Positions 24,317 through 36,276 of a DNA stretch of 64,000 bases are shown in pieces. Under the pieces are notes generated by a model. The model searched no databases, was not told the DNA's origin, and worked only from the letters and a program-made list of their open reading frames with translations. This stretch comes from Archegozetes longisetosus (Eukaryota > Arthropoda > Arachnida > Sarcoptiformes > Trhypochthoniidae). Every line of letters starts with the position of its first letter. Position 1 is the stretch's first letter. Location: assembly GCA_018873245.2 (NCBI GenBank), contig JAEMBT020000009.1, forward strand, positions 13,295,112 to 13,359,111, given 5' to 3'. The translations under genes and the position numbers were made by a program.

Positions 24317-25254
24317 GACTAAACCCATTGGTTAACACTTCAGTATTTCATAATGAGAATCAAAATAAAACTATTTACAATCAACTCTTAGAGAGTAAAG
24401 TTTTCCAAAATATCATTCAGAATAATGTTAATCTAATTGGTTCATAAAATTTTAAATATAAAGATTTAGATCAATTCACTTTAGTACTTAATTGAGAGAA
24501 AACTCTATTCAAATTTTAAATTAATATTCTGGACAGTAATTGGTAGAAATCAATTGACAAATTAGTCAAAGGACTAGTCTGATAGGCTTTTTGCTTATTT
24601 GTATATAAAAACTAAACCATAATTATTTTTTCGTATAAAATCCTGTTAAGTTTTTTTTATAAAATTTAAAGTATGAATGAAACTCGATAAATGAGTATTA
24701 TATTGATTAAATGCATATACAGAAACAATGCAGTTTAAATAAAATTAAGATATTTAATGTTAAAAAGTCTTTCAGCCCATCAACTTTGGTGACTTGACTT
24801 TCTGTAAATCCTCGGCGCTCGAGCGTGTGCATCATTGCTAATTAGCTTTTGACGATTCAAAGTGTCATATTCGAAGTGATTATTAACATAAACTTAAGTT
24901 CTATCAAAACTGACTGTTGAATTCAAATGCACACTCTGCTGAGAAGTATTATTCTTATCGATGAAAAGCAGTTAGCAAGTGCAAGTGATATGAAATATAG
25001 CAAACTAAAATGTGTCAGTAACCACAAAATATTGTCAAATTAAAAGTAAAAAGAGCCAAATTACTCCAGTATATTATTATATTGTTGCAAAAAGTAAGAT
25101 TTTAGACATGGATCATTTAAAGTCGGTTATTAATCATAAGCAATAATTTTGTGTTGATTTAAGCACGTTGCTATTAAACTTTGTCAATTTGTCTAATTTT
25201 ATTATGCAAAGTGTTTTTACTTCACTCGATACTAAATATATTTGAAATAAACAG
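24317..25254. other. Intergenic, nothing recognised
   Basis: AT-rich DNA preceding the duplicated membrane-protein unit. Confidence 0.4.
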
Positions 25255-25370
25255 ATTGAAAATGTATTGAAATACTATCACATATTTGACTATTTTATTC
25301 TTCTTTGATTATCACCTCAATATAGAGATAACTCTAATAAAGTTTCGATAATATTGATTTCATCGTCGTT

Positions 25371-25832
25371 ATGGATAAGTCATTGAATTTTGTTTCGGCC
25401 TACAGGTAATTTAAATTTCTTTTTGATTATTTTGTTCATTTATTTATTGTTTAGTTGTGTTTTGGATTGCGGTGTGCATTGTTGCAAATCTTGCTCATAT
25501 ATAATAATGTAAAGTTTGAGTTTAGGTCTGAACCTAAACCTTAACTTAGCTGAAGTATGAGCGTGGTTTGCGACAATACTCACCCTAATTCATACCTGAG
25601 CTGGTAATATTCAAGGCTAATTAGTTCAATCAGAACGAGAGATTGGTCGAAGAAAAGTTATTCGAGCAAAAGTTCTTCAATACTATTATTTGATTCGTTA
25701 ACTAAAATAACTATTCATCACATACTGATCGTAACGGTTGCTCTTTTCATTTCACTCGTAATTGTTGGTTTATTATTGTTGGCTATTGTTTCTAATATAC
25801 GTACAGTTACTATACAGATCGAAATGCTTTAG
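25371..25832 (+). CDS. Two-exon 83-residue single-span membrane protein
   Basis: Exon 1 (25371-25405) encodes MDKSLNFVSAY plus two bases and ends CAG|GTAATT; exon 2 (25616-25832) starts after ttcaag and completes an Arg codon. The join is open for 84 codons including the stop. Residues about 13-42 are basic and Ser-rich (RDWSKKSYSSKSSS), followed by one long span (HHILIVTVALFISLVIVGLL and LLAIV) and a short tail. The Ser/Lys N-terminus suggests a cytosolic tail. A decayed copy with the same layout lies at 27950-29050, and in that copy the span and its stop are preserved at the same place. No known family recognised. A donor-like GTAATT inside the span leaves open that more exons exist. Confidence 0.55.
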
Positions 25833-26790
25833 CAATTTCATCAAAATTCAAACACATTCCAAAAAAATGTACTGAATCGTTCAAATAAAATATTGAGTTA
25901 TAAGATATCAAATTAACTTATTCTTAAAATTCTTAAGCCAAAAATTTGTTATGAAATCGTATTTACCGAATGACGAAAGATTTTAAAGACCCTATCTCAA
26001 ATTTAGCACAACACTTTCAAAGTTTGAATGTGTGATTATTCGAAAGATAGTAAAATGATTTCATCAAATCCTTTTGCAATAACAGAAAAATACTTTAATT
26101 TATCAAATGAATAATAATTTATTATTAATAGATAGTAATTGAGGTTTCTTATAGCTTTAAATATATAAAATATTTGAGTGATTCGACAACATTTTCTCAT
26201 CTTATCTCATAATATACTCGGATTAAAAATGCGCATAAGACAAGTCTACATGTAATACACATATAGATTGATTTCCAAAAAAATTTGAGTACGTAAACTA
26301 ATTGCGTAGTTATTGTAGTTTTTAGAATTGAATATCTTTGCACAAGTTAATACATTTAGTAAAATGCAAACGTTAAATCTAAAAAATAGTAGAATGTTGA
26401 TTGTAAATTTCTATGAACAAAATATAGATAAAACAAAACCAGACACTATCAACTTTTTTAAAGGCACTATAAACTTTCAACAGAAAGTGGCACAATAATT
26501 GTGTATATTATAATAACTTGAGTAGAAAATAACAAACAACTCGAAATAAAACCAGTGGCCAAAAGCCTAACAAATTAAGAGAATTGGAAGAATAAGTTGT
26601 ACAAAAGTAAACACTATTTATGAAAGTCTGTGAAATTGGAAAAGAGCTAAATATTGCAATAAAATAGCTAAAAATTATTTGAACATGGGATCAAAAAATA
26701 CTGCTCAGATAAGTAATGAAAATCGAAATCTAAAGTAAAGAAAGTGTTTGAATAAGTTAAGTCGTGATTAATTACACATTGTTGGAGAAG

Positions 26791-26910
26791 ATGAGTTTAT
26801 TTAGCAACGATGGACCAAATGGTTACGGTAGCGATTCATATTTTGCACATTCATCTCTTAAATCTGGGTTTTTTGAAAATTTGATCGAGAAATTAAAAGA
26901 GAAAAATTAA
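26791..26910 (+). CDS. Tiny ORF, doubtful
   Basis: A 39-codon frame from ATG to TAA reads with a balanced composition (Ser, Gly, Asn, Phe) and ends in a helical FFENLIEKLKEKN. The end looks faintly like the TIM44 pre-domain, but that is too short to claim. No splice partner found. Confidence 0.15.
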   Translation: MSLFSNDGPNGYGSDSYFAHSSLKSGFFENLIEKLKEKN

Positions 26911-27106
26911 GAAATTAACAGAAAGCTGTTTCCAAAGACTGTTGTCGCGTACTAACTTCCTGTGAATCAAAATCTAGACTTTTTTCGAAAGCGCGCAATG
27001 AAATAGGTTTCGAATTTGTCAACATATGTTATACCATCTCGTAGGCAATCTATTGATGTAAAATTGTTCTAATTTTCTTTGGTTTTGAGTTCAATTATCA
27101 AAAGTT

Positions 27107-27834
27107 ATGCCATCAAAAGAGGAGATGACTCGAAATCTGGTCGTTACACTCTATAACCACATTTCAGGTAAACCCAAATCTTATACAGTAAAACATTTAA
27201 TGGCTGATGGTATGCCTCGCAGCTCCATATATAACATAATTAAAACATATCAAGAGCGGTTGACCACTAAATAAAAATTAGTTAAGGGTCGCTATTTTCA
27301 GAAAATATCAACACAAAAGGTCCAAAAGCTCTACCGAACGATGAATCACAAGGACAAGTTTACTATCTCTTGAGCCGCCCGTAAGTTCTCTATGAACAGA
27401 GAAACTATCAAATATTGGTTGAAAAGCGATATATTCGGAGATATAAGAAGAGAAAATCACTAGAATATACCAGAACTCAAGAGATAATGGTTAAAAGACA
27501 GTGCGCTTGGCTGTATCGCAATTGTCAAAATTTGGTTTTGCTATTGATTTGTTAAGCCAACAAACCTTCCTTATTGTCGTCCGATTAAAGACAATAATAT
27601 CGTCGTTATCGAGTGGTCTCCGAACTCGCCCGACCTCAATCCGATTGAACACTTATGGGGAATAATTAAGGATATTCTTGAGAGGGATAAACCGAAAAAA
27701 TTTCAACTGTGGGTCGCAAAAATAAGCGAAGTATAGGTCAATTTTAAGTTAGATGTGTTGGAGTCGTTGAGCAAAATTATGAAAGAACGCATAGAAAAGT
27801 ATATAGCTGCTGAAGGAGACCGAATTAAATTGTG
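27107..27834 (+). pseudogene. Degraded Tc1/mariner-like transposase
   Basis: From the ATG at 27107 the translation shows a helix-turn-helix start (SYTVKHLMADGMPRSSIYNI), and after damage the C-terminal catalytic block VVIEWSPNSPDLNPIEHLWG is well preserved (27600-27660), followed by an intact-looking tail to the stop at 27834. The segment expected to hold the first two catalytic acids is broken or missing. It sits between the two copies of the duplicated membrane-protein unit. No terminal inverted repeats could be fixed. Confidence 0.75.
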
Positions 27835-27949
27835 ATTTCTTTTTAGTTGCAATAATTAGTCGAATGTATTCTTTTGATAAATTTGATGTCAATACATTGT
27901 AATTCTCATTAAAAAAAATTTACAATTACTTTTCCAGATTTTTTTATTG

Positions 27950-29050
27950 TAAGGTATATTTGAGTATTTTATCCTATTATGGTTGTTTCAATTTTTATCT
28001 AATAGAGAATAAAGTTTTGATAGCAATTATTTCATCGTCATGTATAAGTTATATTGGGTTCTGTCTCTATTTCCAGGTAACTAAAATATTTTTTGATTTT
28101 GTTTATTTACTCATTCATTACATAGTTGTGGATTAGTGTCCATTGTTCAAAATTTCATTCAGCAGTAGTAATTTATTAGATCCGACCCTGAACCTGTATC
28201 GAATATGAGTATGACACATTGCAACAATATGCACCTTAACCATACTAAAGCAGATTAGGTGCACTGCAGACTCGTTTAGTTTTGAGCCGCTTAATACTTG
28301 ACCAGTCTAATTCAACTTGTCTAATGTCAATTCCTCTAATGGCAGTTTATCTAAATTGAATTGCCTAATTTTATTTCATCCAATGCATACAAAAACAGAT
28401 ACAAGTGAATGTTATGTATTAAAAACTTGTATTAAGTAATAGCACCAAATATACTGAATTTGCTCCCATAAAGTCTTTTCACTTGATAATGAAAGAATGC
28501 AGTTTAGATTAGTTTTTGACGAGTTGACATATTTGGTAAAATATTAGACGAAATGAAATTAGACGAGTCGACATTAGACCAGTTGAATTGGACGAGTCGA
28601 GTATTATACGAATTAAGATTTGACAAATCGAGGTAATACTGATATTATATTTAAAGGCTAATCAGCTCAATCAAAGCGAGAGATTAGTCGATGGAACGAA
28701 AAACTATTTGAGCAAATGATCTTTAATACTATTAGTACGTTAATCAAAATAACTATTCATCACATGGCGATAACGGTTACACTTTTAATTACACTCATAA
28801 TTGTTGGTTTATTACATTTGGCTATTGTCCCTAATACACTCATAAGTATTATACCTATCAAAACGCTTTAACAATTTCATCCAAACTCAGACATTCCAAA
28901 ACAATGTACTAGACCACTCAATAAAATATTGTATTTTATTAGATATAAAAATATCTTATTTCTAAAATTCTTAAGTCACAAGTTAATAATGAAATCGTAC
29001 TTATCGAATGAATAATGATTTTGACGATCTATCTTGACAGTCTATCTCAA
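27950..29050 (+). pseudogene. Decayed duplicate of the 25371-25832 membrane-protein gene
   Basis: The block aligns by eye with 25255-26000 along its whole length: a start region (atcgtcATG), a donor after the first exon (CCAG|GTAACT), an acceptor followed by GCTAAT-AG-TCAATC, and the span-coding stretch (ITIHHMAITVTLLITLIIVG) ending in a stop at the same position. Frames between exon 1 and the span are broken, so the gene is dead unless an internal Met is used. Its intron carries an inverted-repeat MITE (28271-28632). Confidence 0.6.
28271..28632. repeat. MITE with TCTAAT-rich inverted arms
   Basis: About 100-base arms, rich in short gtctaatt / ctcgtc words, match in inverted orientation around a short centre. 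It has no counterpart in the intron of the intact copy (25406-25615), which indicates insertion after the duplication. Confidence 0.6.
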
Positions 29051-29196
29051 ACTTAAGAGGAAACCTATCAATCGTTGAGACTTCGATTCAAAAAGTATTT
29101 GTCCAGCATAAATTTCATGTCATGACATCTCCAAAAATATATAGTTAAAAATGCTGACTTCCAATAATGTAGAAGTTATGCCATCTTAAAAATCAG

Positions 29197-29893
29197 CTAG
29201 ATTATGGTAACAATGCAAGGCCAAAGTGGGTGAGCTTACAGACATACTACATTAGGTTGAACTCCACCGGCTGAGCAAAGTTTATGACTACCCTCATGCA
29301 GGCGACGCCCCATTTCCAAAAATTTTCACAACTCGGCAACAACTAGGCGTGGCTTTGTAAGGGCGAGTTCTTTCGACTCCTCATTGCATTTTACATGAAG
29401 ATGAGGTACCGCATTTGCGTTTATACTATTAAATGCAATGAGGAGTCAAAAGAACTCGCTCTTACAAAGCTACGCCTACTTGTTTCGGAGATATAAGAAA
29501 TTCTTAGAAAGTGGGCGTGGATTGAACACAACTCTTGTAGTTAGGTACAACAATATATACCATATGACTATAGACCCGCGCATATTGCTCTGAACAATTA
29601 CGATAAGCTAACTAATATTTAAGGATCATTGGTAGTTTTCAAAATTAAAAATTTTGGCATGTTGGTGGAGGTGGTTTATGTATATGCCCTTATGTAACAC
29701 TAAGTTCTGAGTCGATTGAGCTAAACCCCGCAAGATTTCGCCTACCCATTACCGAGTTATGTGAGAACTTTCGTAAAGGGACGTGGCTCCCACGAGGTGG
29801 GATCATAAACTTTAATCAATCGGTAGAGTCCAACCATATATATGGTGTTCTGCCACCCCACCCACTTTGGTCCTGCACTATTACTATAATCTA
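29197..29893. mobile_element. Foldback-type element with a nested palindrome
   Basis: Ends share TAGATTAT-GTAA-A-TGCA and CCAAAGTGGGTG in inverted orientation over about 150 bases with moderate divergence. Inside, 29344-29396 and 29429-29481 form a second, much tighter inverted repeat (GGCGAGTTCTTTCGACTCCT) around a short centre. Its G+C is higher than the flanks. No coding region. Confidence 0.65.
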
Positions 29894-30040
29894 ACCCTAA
29901 AATCATCAAGAAACAATGTCATGTACAGAAGTGATATAATTTGTTTTTCAATGCCTTCACTAATTTGAAATGCTTTATTTTTAACTCTGCTGTGACACAT
30001 TCATGCATAATGTATCATGCAACATATAAAAGGCTCTTTA

Positions 30041-31069
30041 TTATATATTGTAATTTAAAATATTTTCTATATTCCATCCAATTATGAATAAAACTAGTCC
30101 AATGATTCCAAAGAACACTGATCTATAAAGAGTGTTCCAAAAGTATTCACAATATTTTGTAAATATATTTATCATTAGAAACGTGATACCAAATCCACGT
30201 GTAATATTATTGTTATTATATCGTGAACCGTGAAACATCGCTATTCCTGCAGCTAAGCCAAGCATTAATGACCAAAAGAAGAGCTGTATTTTTCTCGGTT
30301 TCTGCCAGTTATATCCTTGGTCAATACGCATTCCAATAATTGACATTATCCACAGTGACATAAATAGATAAAGTAAACCAAATACTAGTGTAATTGTATT
30401 AAATTGAGATATGTTGGTGTTCAATACTGTAATGTTAAACGAGGACACATATATTAAAACTAAACCTAATAGTGTGAACTTAATTGGAGAATGCATTCCG
30501 AAATAATAAGCTCTCGTTCCAGATACATAACCTGCTTGAACGCCAAGCCAACCTCCAAGTATGATCAATGCAAAACACCAAATTATCATTGATTCCAATG
30601 ATACTCCAATAATGGTATATGTTATCCATGATACCAATAGTACATTTCTTATTTCTTGATCTCTCAATCTCAACTCACTTGCAATTTCAAACACCGATGC
30701 TGTAGTTGATAAAACTCCATACAGATATAATGCTTCATGACTTGATAACATTGGCATCGGTTGAGAGAACATTACATTTTTTCTATACCATCCGCCAAAA
30801 TAACAGGATAACCCAACAACAGCAAATATTCCTATTCTTACATAACGGTTCTTAAACGGATTAAAATCTATTAACATTATGAATAATGAAATAAATAAGC
30901 ACAGTGACCCAAATATCAATAAGTAAAAGCCAAGCCCACTCCAGTCAAAAGAAATAATCTTGATACTTTGATACAGTTTTTGAGCTGTTTCACTATCTAT
31001 CAAATTGTTCCTTTCCCAGTATTTTATAGCATCTTTCAATATTACACTTTCATCTTTGTTGATTTCCAT
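30041..31069 (-). CDS. Intronless DUF2157-like multi-span membrane protein
   Basis: 342 codons from ATG at 31069 with no interruption. The first 40 residues are polar and helical (LKDAIKYWERNNLIDSETAQ), matching the N-terminal stalk of bacterial DUF2157 proteins, where a 'W...G/NLI...A..L' pattern precedes the membrane part. The rest holds about nine hydrophobic segments, for example FYLLIFGSLCLFISLFIML, IGIFAVVGLSCYF, IMSIIGM and FFGIIGLVLFIIGW. DUF2157 is a prokaryotic family of unknown function; no catalytic motif is visible. The lack of introns contrasts with most other genes here. Base composition and codon use look like the host's, so any transfer would be old. It could also be a diverged animal membrane protein. 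Confidence 0.75.
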   Translation of the reverse strand: MEINKDESVILKDAIKYWERNNLIDSETAQKLYQSIKIISFDWSGLGFYLLIFGSLCLFISLFIMLIDFNPFKNRYVRIGIFAVVGLSCYFGGWYRKNVMFSQPMPMLSSHEALYLYGVLSTTASVFEIASELRLRDQEIRNVLLVSWITYTIIGVSLESMIIWCFALIILGGWLGVQAGYVSGTRAYYFGMHSPIKFTLLGLVLIYVSSFNITVLNTNISQFNTITLVFGLLYLFMSLWIMSIIGMRIDQGYNWQKPRKIQLFFWSLMLGLAAGIAMFHGSRYNNNNITRGFGITFLMINIFTKYCEYFWNTLYRSVFFGIIGLVLFIIGWNIENILNYNI

Positions 31070-31365
31070 GATTAAAATTTTTACTATAATAAAAAACTCC
31101 TTTTACTTGTTACACTTTATGAAGAAATGTTCAATATTAACATAAGAGATAATACTGCAAAGGATATCACATGTAATATTCAGATAAATAAAGGGGTCTC
31201 TTTGGTTGAATGACAACTGTAAACAATATGATAAACTATTCGTAAATGTAAATAGTAAAGTAAAAGTAGAACGATTGATATGTATAGTCTCTTAAAAAAC
31301 TGCTTAATCCACTTTTAGATGCTTTCCTAGAAGTAAAAGGAGGATTCCAAGAATCTATGAGACAC
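31070..31365. other. Upstream region of the DUF2157-like gene
   Basis: AT-rich leader with no certain TATA box; nothing else recognised. Confidence 0.3.
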
Positions 31366-34300
31366 TGACCTACTGTGTTACAGACCAAAATAGGTGTCAA
31401 TCAACAGGTCTTGATGAGTTGATCAAAGTTGTCAATGGACACAAAGTTGTCAGGTGTGGCCGTCATAAGTTATAGGTCACAATAGTCCAAAGGGTCGGTC
31501 GCTTCTAATTCCTTTGCGATGCTTGTGAATATATTAAACCTATACACTATTGAAATGTATTCAGCAAGACGAATTCAATGATACCATGCTCAAGTATGCA
31601 GGCTAGTGGTCGGAATTTTTAACCTTAGGACCTTCAGAACTTCGAACCTTAACCTCGAGTTCAAGGTTCAGGCTAAGGCTCAAACGTTTGTAAGAAGGTT
31701 CAGGTTCGAGGCTCCGAGCTTTAAAAAACTCGAACCTGCGGTCCAGGGTTCAAGCCTTTTGCGTCGAACCTTAATATAAATTCATTATAGTGTTTAAAAG
31801 TAGTTTAATTCCAAACAATTTTTATCCAATTGAAAATAATACTATAACTTTTAATGATATAACAATATTTTAAGAAATACAAGCTGTTGTTGCGCTTACA
31901 TTATTAAAAAAATTGTACCAGCTATTCAAACACATACAATATCGAATAGTATTATCTTTAAGATCTCTTTTTATTAATTAAATCACCAGATTTTAAAAAA
32001 ATTTGTTCACTCGTAACACTAGATGCAGGAATAAGCAAAACATGAAAAGCAAATTTTGATAAACTTGGAAAAGTGTCTTTAAAACATTTCCACCAGTGAA
32101 TTGGGTCTTATTTTCACCAGATAAAGGAAAATTCAAATATTTTTAAATTTCATCTATGATTTGCGTTTTCCTTCTCTTATAAATTTTTGAAAATAAAGAT
32201 TTGTCTTCGGTTTCTTCTCCAACAATTCTAATCTCTTTATAATAGTTTCCATTATAAAATCTAACAAAGTTCCCTTTAGTTTCTTCATGATTATCCCATT
32301 TATCAAAATATGCAACTTTAATCAGGGATCTAATATCACTGCAAAAATTGTTATATCGTTAACAATTTTATCTTTATATTCATTTAATTTTGACTTTATA
32401 TATAAAGCACAATTTTTTTATAAAGATATGTTCTGAGTATAAATGAATTTCAATAAGATTTAAAAGGGGTCCAAACATTGGAATTACAGCACATATACTT
32501 GAATAATTTTTTCCAGATATTAATAAAGTCGTTCCATTTAAATCTTTTTAAAATTTTCCAAGAATAGATAATCTTTCCCATAAACTCTTTAGAAATTTAT
32601 AATCTTTAAATAATTCTTCGTTTAATAATATATGATTTATGACATCTTTCATTTTTAAAGGGCGAGTTATTATATCAAGTAAAGTTCCACCTTATCTACA
32701 TCATTTTTTAAAACTAAAGAACAAGACTTTAAAACAAGTGAAGCATTTTCTAATATTTGAATGCATTTGGAAGAGGTTTTTACAAATTTTATAAACCCAC
32801 TTACTGATTTTAATTCAGATTTTATTTCAGTTAATCCACTTTGAACTGATAAATTTATAACATGCGCGAAACATCTTATATGAAATTCTTTAAAATTAGT
32901 TATTTTACTTTCCTTTAAACCATCTATAGCCAAAACGTTATTTCTCACATTATCTGTAGTCACAGTAGCTAATTTATCGAATACATTATTTTCTGTTAAT
33001 TTTTGCTCCGAAACTTCCTTTAGTTGCATTGCTGAGTAAGGATGAGGAACATTTTGATTAAAGTTTTCATCCAAAAAGTGAATAGTAATAGCAATATATG
33101 GTCTTATTTTAGATTATGTCCATAAATCTGTAGTTACTGCTATTTTATTATTTTCCAGAGATAATAAAAAACTTTTAACTTTCTCTTCATAAATTTGAAA
33201 TGTGTTAATTATATTTAACTTAATAGTTTTCGCAGCTGGTAATTAAGATTCAGGGTTTAATGATTTAACAAAGCTGATGAAATCAAGCTCTTCTCTAATA
33301 GTGAATGGATGTTGACCTTTTACTATAAAAGTAATTAATTGTTCCTTTGAATCAATTTTTAAAGTTTCTATATTTTTTCTAAATCTTGAATATTTTCGTA
33401 GAAACTGAAGGATTTTGTGATTTTTATCATTATGTTTCTTAATAGTACTCCATTCCGTCCTGAGAACTTTGAATTACAATAATTGCATTTTATTTTTTCA
33501 TGATAATTACTGTCTGTAACTTTTGTGAAGTGATTCCATTTTTGAAATTGTTCACTGATTGATTGTTGACTATACTCACTTTTTTGGACACACTTTCAAT
33601 TTCAATATCACTTATATCTGCCTCTGAACTCATTTTTATATATTCAACAATTAAATTATTAAAACTTAATTAAAACCAACTTAAAATTATTAATTGTAAG
33701 TTTTAACTATAATGCAGTTTGTTTGGATATGACGCGCATTATTTTAAACAAAGCGAGCAATAGTATACGATGAGAATTGTTTATATTTAATTATGTTTAA
33801 CTCATGAAGTTTTAGTGAATTATAGTATATATTATATATATTAAGGTTCTAAGGTTCGAGTTTGAGGTTCTGAGGTTTACAAACCTTAAAAGGTTAGAGG
33901 TTCTGAAAAGATTAAAAGTTTCAAGGCTAAGGTTTAAGGCTATGGTCCAAGCTAAGGTTTTGCAACAAAACCTTCAGAACCTGAACCTTCCGACCACCAA
34001 TGTAAGCCATGTGAATAAAAAATAAAAATAAAATGTAAAATAAAATCAAGTCGGGACTTCATCAGTGCTTTCAAGCACCACACAAAGGTCACTTAACGAC
34101 TTTGCGAGCACTTCAATTTCAGATTGGAACCTGCCATACTTAAGAAATCAGAGAGCTGTCATGATACGTGCACAGCGTCCTACAGTCCTCTGGCCATTTT
34201 AGCAATGACAACAGTACTCGACTATTGTCTCGACACCAAATTTTTCTTGATCTACTAAAACATGGTTAGCGCTACTTAAAACCATGGCCTATATACTAGA

Positions 34301-34524
34301 GCATGGCATCGTTGAATCTGTCTTGTTGAGTACTTTTTAATGATATATAGGTTCAATATATTTGCAAGCTTTGCAAAGGAATTAGGAGCGACCGACGCTT
34401 TGAACTATTGTGACCTATAACTTGTGAGTGCCGCACCTGACAACTTTGTGTCCATTCATAACTTTGATCTACTCGTCAAGCCCTGTCAATCGACACCTGT
34501 TTTGACCTGTAACGCGGTAGGTCA
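31366..34524. mobile_element. Foldback element with ~245-bp arms, split by a hAT insertion
   Basis: The left arm (TGACCTACTGTGTTACAG onward, 31366-31603 and a few bases beyond 34007) matches the reverse complement of the right arm (about 34280-34524) over about 245 bases, including GACACAAAGTTGTCAGGTG. Without the hAT insertion at 31604-33999 the element would be about 755 bases with no coding region. The hAT element landed near the inner end of the left arm, so the foldback element is the older of the two. Confidence 0.8.
31604..33999 (-). mobile_element. hAT transposon, degraded, nested
   Basis: Inverted ends TAGTGGTCGGAA / TGGTGGTCGGAA, flanked by an 8-base duplication with two differences (ATGCAGGC at 31596-31603, ATGTAAGC at 34000-34007). 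The minus strand holds a hAT transposase relic; its clearest part is at 32670-33074, with TVTTDNVRNNVLAIDG (the D of the catalytic TD block), HIRCFAHVINLSVQSGL (the C-x-H...LN-like block) and a helical stretch. A BED-finger-like start is expected near 33640 but is broken. Many stops make it inactive. Confidence 0.8.
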
Positions 34525-35698
34525 TTTTTGGCATACTCTAACATTGTTATCCCAACTATATTATTTTAAAAATTGATACAGTTACGTATTAAAGCAGCAG
34601 AGAATGAATATAAGATTAATTTAATATTCTCACAGTGCAACTTCATTTTTTAGATTTAGAAAATCCATCCTTGAACATCAACAGATTAAAAATTAATATT
34701 TCTATTATCCGTTATGAGATCTCCCTTTCGGGACCGATTTCGGCATACTTTATTTATTTAAAGTGAAATAATACCTTTTTTCAAAACAATCAATACATAA
34801 TATAGAATTTTCTTTTAAGATAGCAAAACAAGGATGTGTAGTAATAAATATAACTAGTAAACGAAATCAAACAAAATAGAGGACTTTAAAAACATCATGT
34901 AGACACGGTACTCTAGATATTCTGCTCAATGAATGTAAAATTTCACTGGAGACTTAAAACTTTGAGCCCCTGGCCTCTAATAATGCCCTCATTTAACAAA
35001 TCGCAGTTCCTATGGTCCGGACCTTATTCTTCTCCTGGAACCTTACCTAGGCCCGAAATAATATCAGCTTATTTGGTCTACTATTTTAAGAGAGTGGCGT
35101 TAAATGAGTTTCAGGGTGGGAAACGCCTACCTATTAAAGGTACGTATCTGGTTGCGACTCGTTCAAACTAATCGTCATGAACTTGATTAATGATAATCTG
35201 ATTATAGTGTCAGATTGCTTTGTGTCTCTTGGTTTGTGGCATGGCTCTATTTTCAACTAGATTAAATCATGCAAGCAGCTACTTAAGCATTTTATAGAGA
35301 AATGTCATCCGACACAGGGTCAACTAACCGCGATCAGTATTTGATGTGTATCTTTATAACCAATTGTCCTTGATTCTTGAGCCTGAGAACATAGTATACT
35401 ACTCAATAAGTCCTGTCGAATGATACTAATAGCTGTGAATCTTCAGCTAAATGCTTTATATATTGATTAGGGTATATATCGGAAATATCCGAGTCCTAAA
35501 TCCTCAGGAACTTGCTTCCGATGTTCCAATAGTTATTCCAAAATAATAGTACACAAAAGCAATTTTTTAATTCACATAACACTAATTTATGCAAGACTCA
35601 AAATTTCAAAAGAGCTTAAGTAATTTGTTATTTACAAATAAAACGATACAATATGGAATTTAGATATGGGAGTCAAAAATCAGCCAGGATAAATTAAT
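34525..35698. other. Intergenic, more G+C than average
   Basis: 34700-35500 is richer in G+C than its surroundings and contains an 80-codon plus-strand frame (34929-35171) without recognisable motifs. It may be an old repeat, but I found no second copy or inverted partner in the window. Confidence 0.35.
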
Positions 35699-36037
35699 TT
35701 ATTCAATTCGTGTGTTACTATCTAGATCGAATAGTTCGAATGCGCTATTTAAGGTATTTACATCGAATAGCTCTTCAGAGACGCCATCTATTCCTAAACG
35801 AATAGGGCGAGGTCCTCCACGAATTTCAAATCGCCTGTCATAACCCATATACAATCCATGCCAAGAACGTTCACAATTCACCCATTGCACACTTATTGTG
35901 TACCAAACTTTACCTACAGCTCTAATCATTTCCTTACCAGGTTTCACTCCATTCTCAAAATAAATAGGATTCGGAAGGCCAATGCTGATATTTAAATCAA
36001 GCTCCGTTGCATTGCGAATTGAAATGTTCGAACCCAT
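35699..36037 (-). CDS. Small protein with possible N-myristoylation signal
   Basis: 112 codons from ATG at 36037, no intron. It starts MGSNISIR, which fits the N-myristoylation pattern (Gly2, Ser6). The body has alternating hydrophobic/polar strands (LNISIGLPNPIYFENGVKP, VWYTISVQWVNC) suggesting a compact beta-rich fold, with several Trp and a WHGLYMGYDRRFEI segment. No signal peptide or membrane span. I do not recognise the family. The balanced residue use and lack of low complexity support a real gene. Confidence 0.55.
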   Translation of the reverse strand: MGSNISIRNATELDLNISIGLPNPIYFENGVKPGKEMIRAVGKVWYTISVQWVNCERSWHGLYMGYDRRFEIRGGPRPIRLGIDGVSEELFDVNTLNSAFELFDLDSNTRIE

Positions 36038-36276
36038 ACTTATCCACCATTAAAATTTAGTGTGAAATTTTCAAGTGTTCACACAGTAAACCTAATGAAA
36101 GATATGCGCTTGTCAACAAAGTGTTCTATAATTGTTTAAGCTCAAAAACATGTATAAGTAACTTCTAATCAAAATAACGATAATCATTTTATTGATAACG
36201 AGTTAACTGTGGAAATTATCTATTATTTCAAAAGTTCTAGGCAAACCATAGTTCAAATAAACAACTAAACAATTTA

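Noticed and set aside
34929-35171. 80-codon plus-strand frame
   Set aside because: No motif, atypical composition, no splice or start context; probably part of an old repeat.
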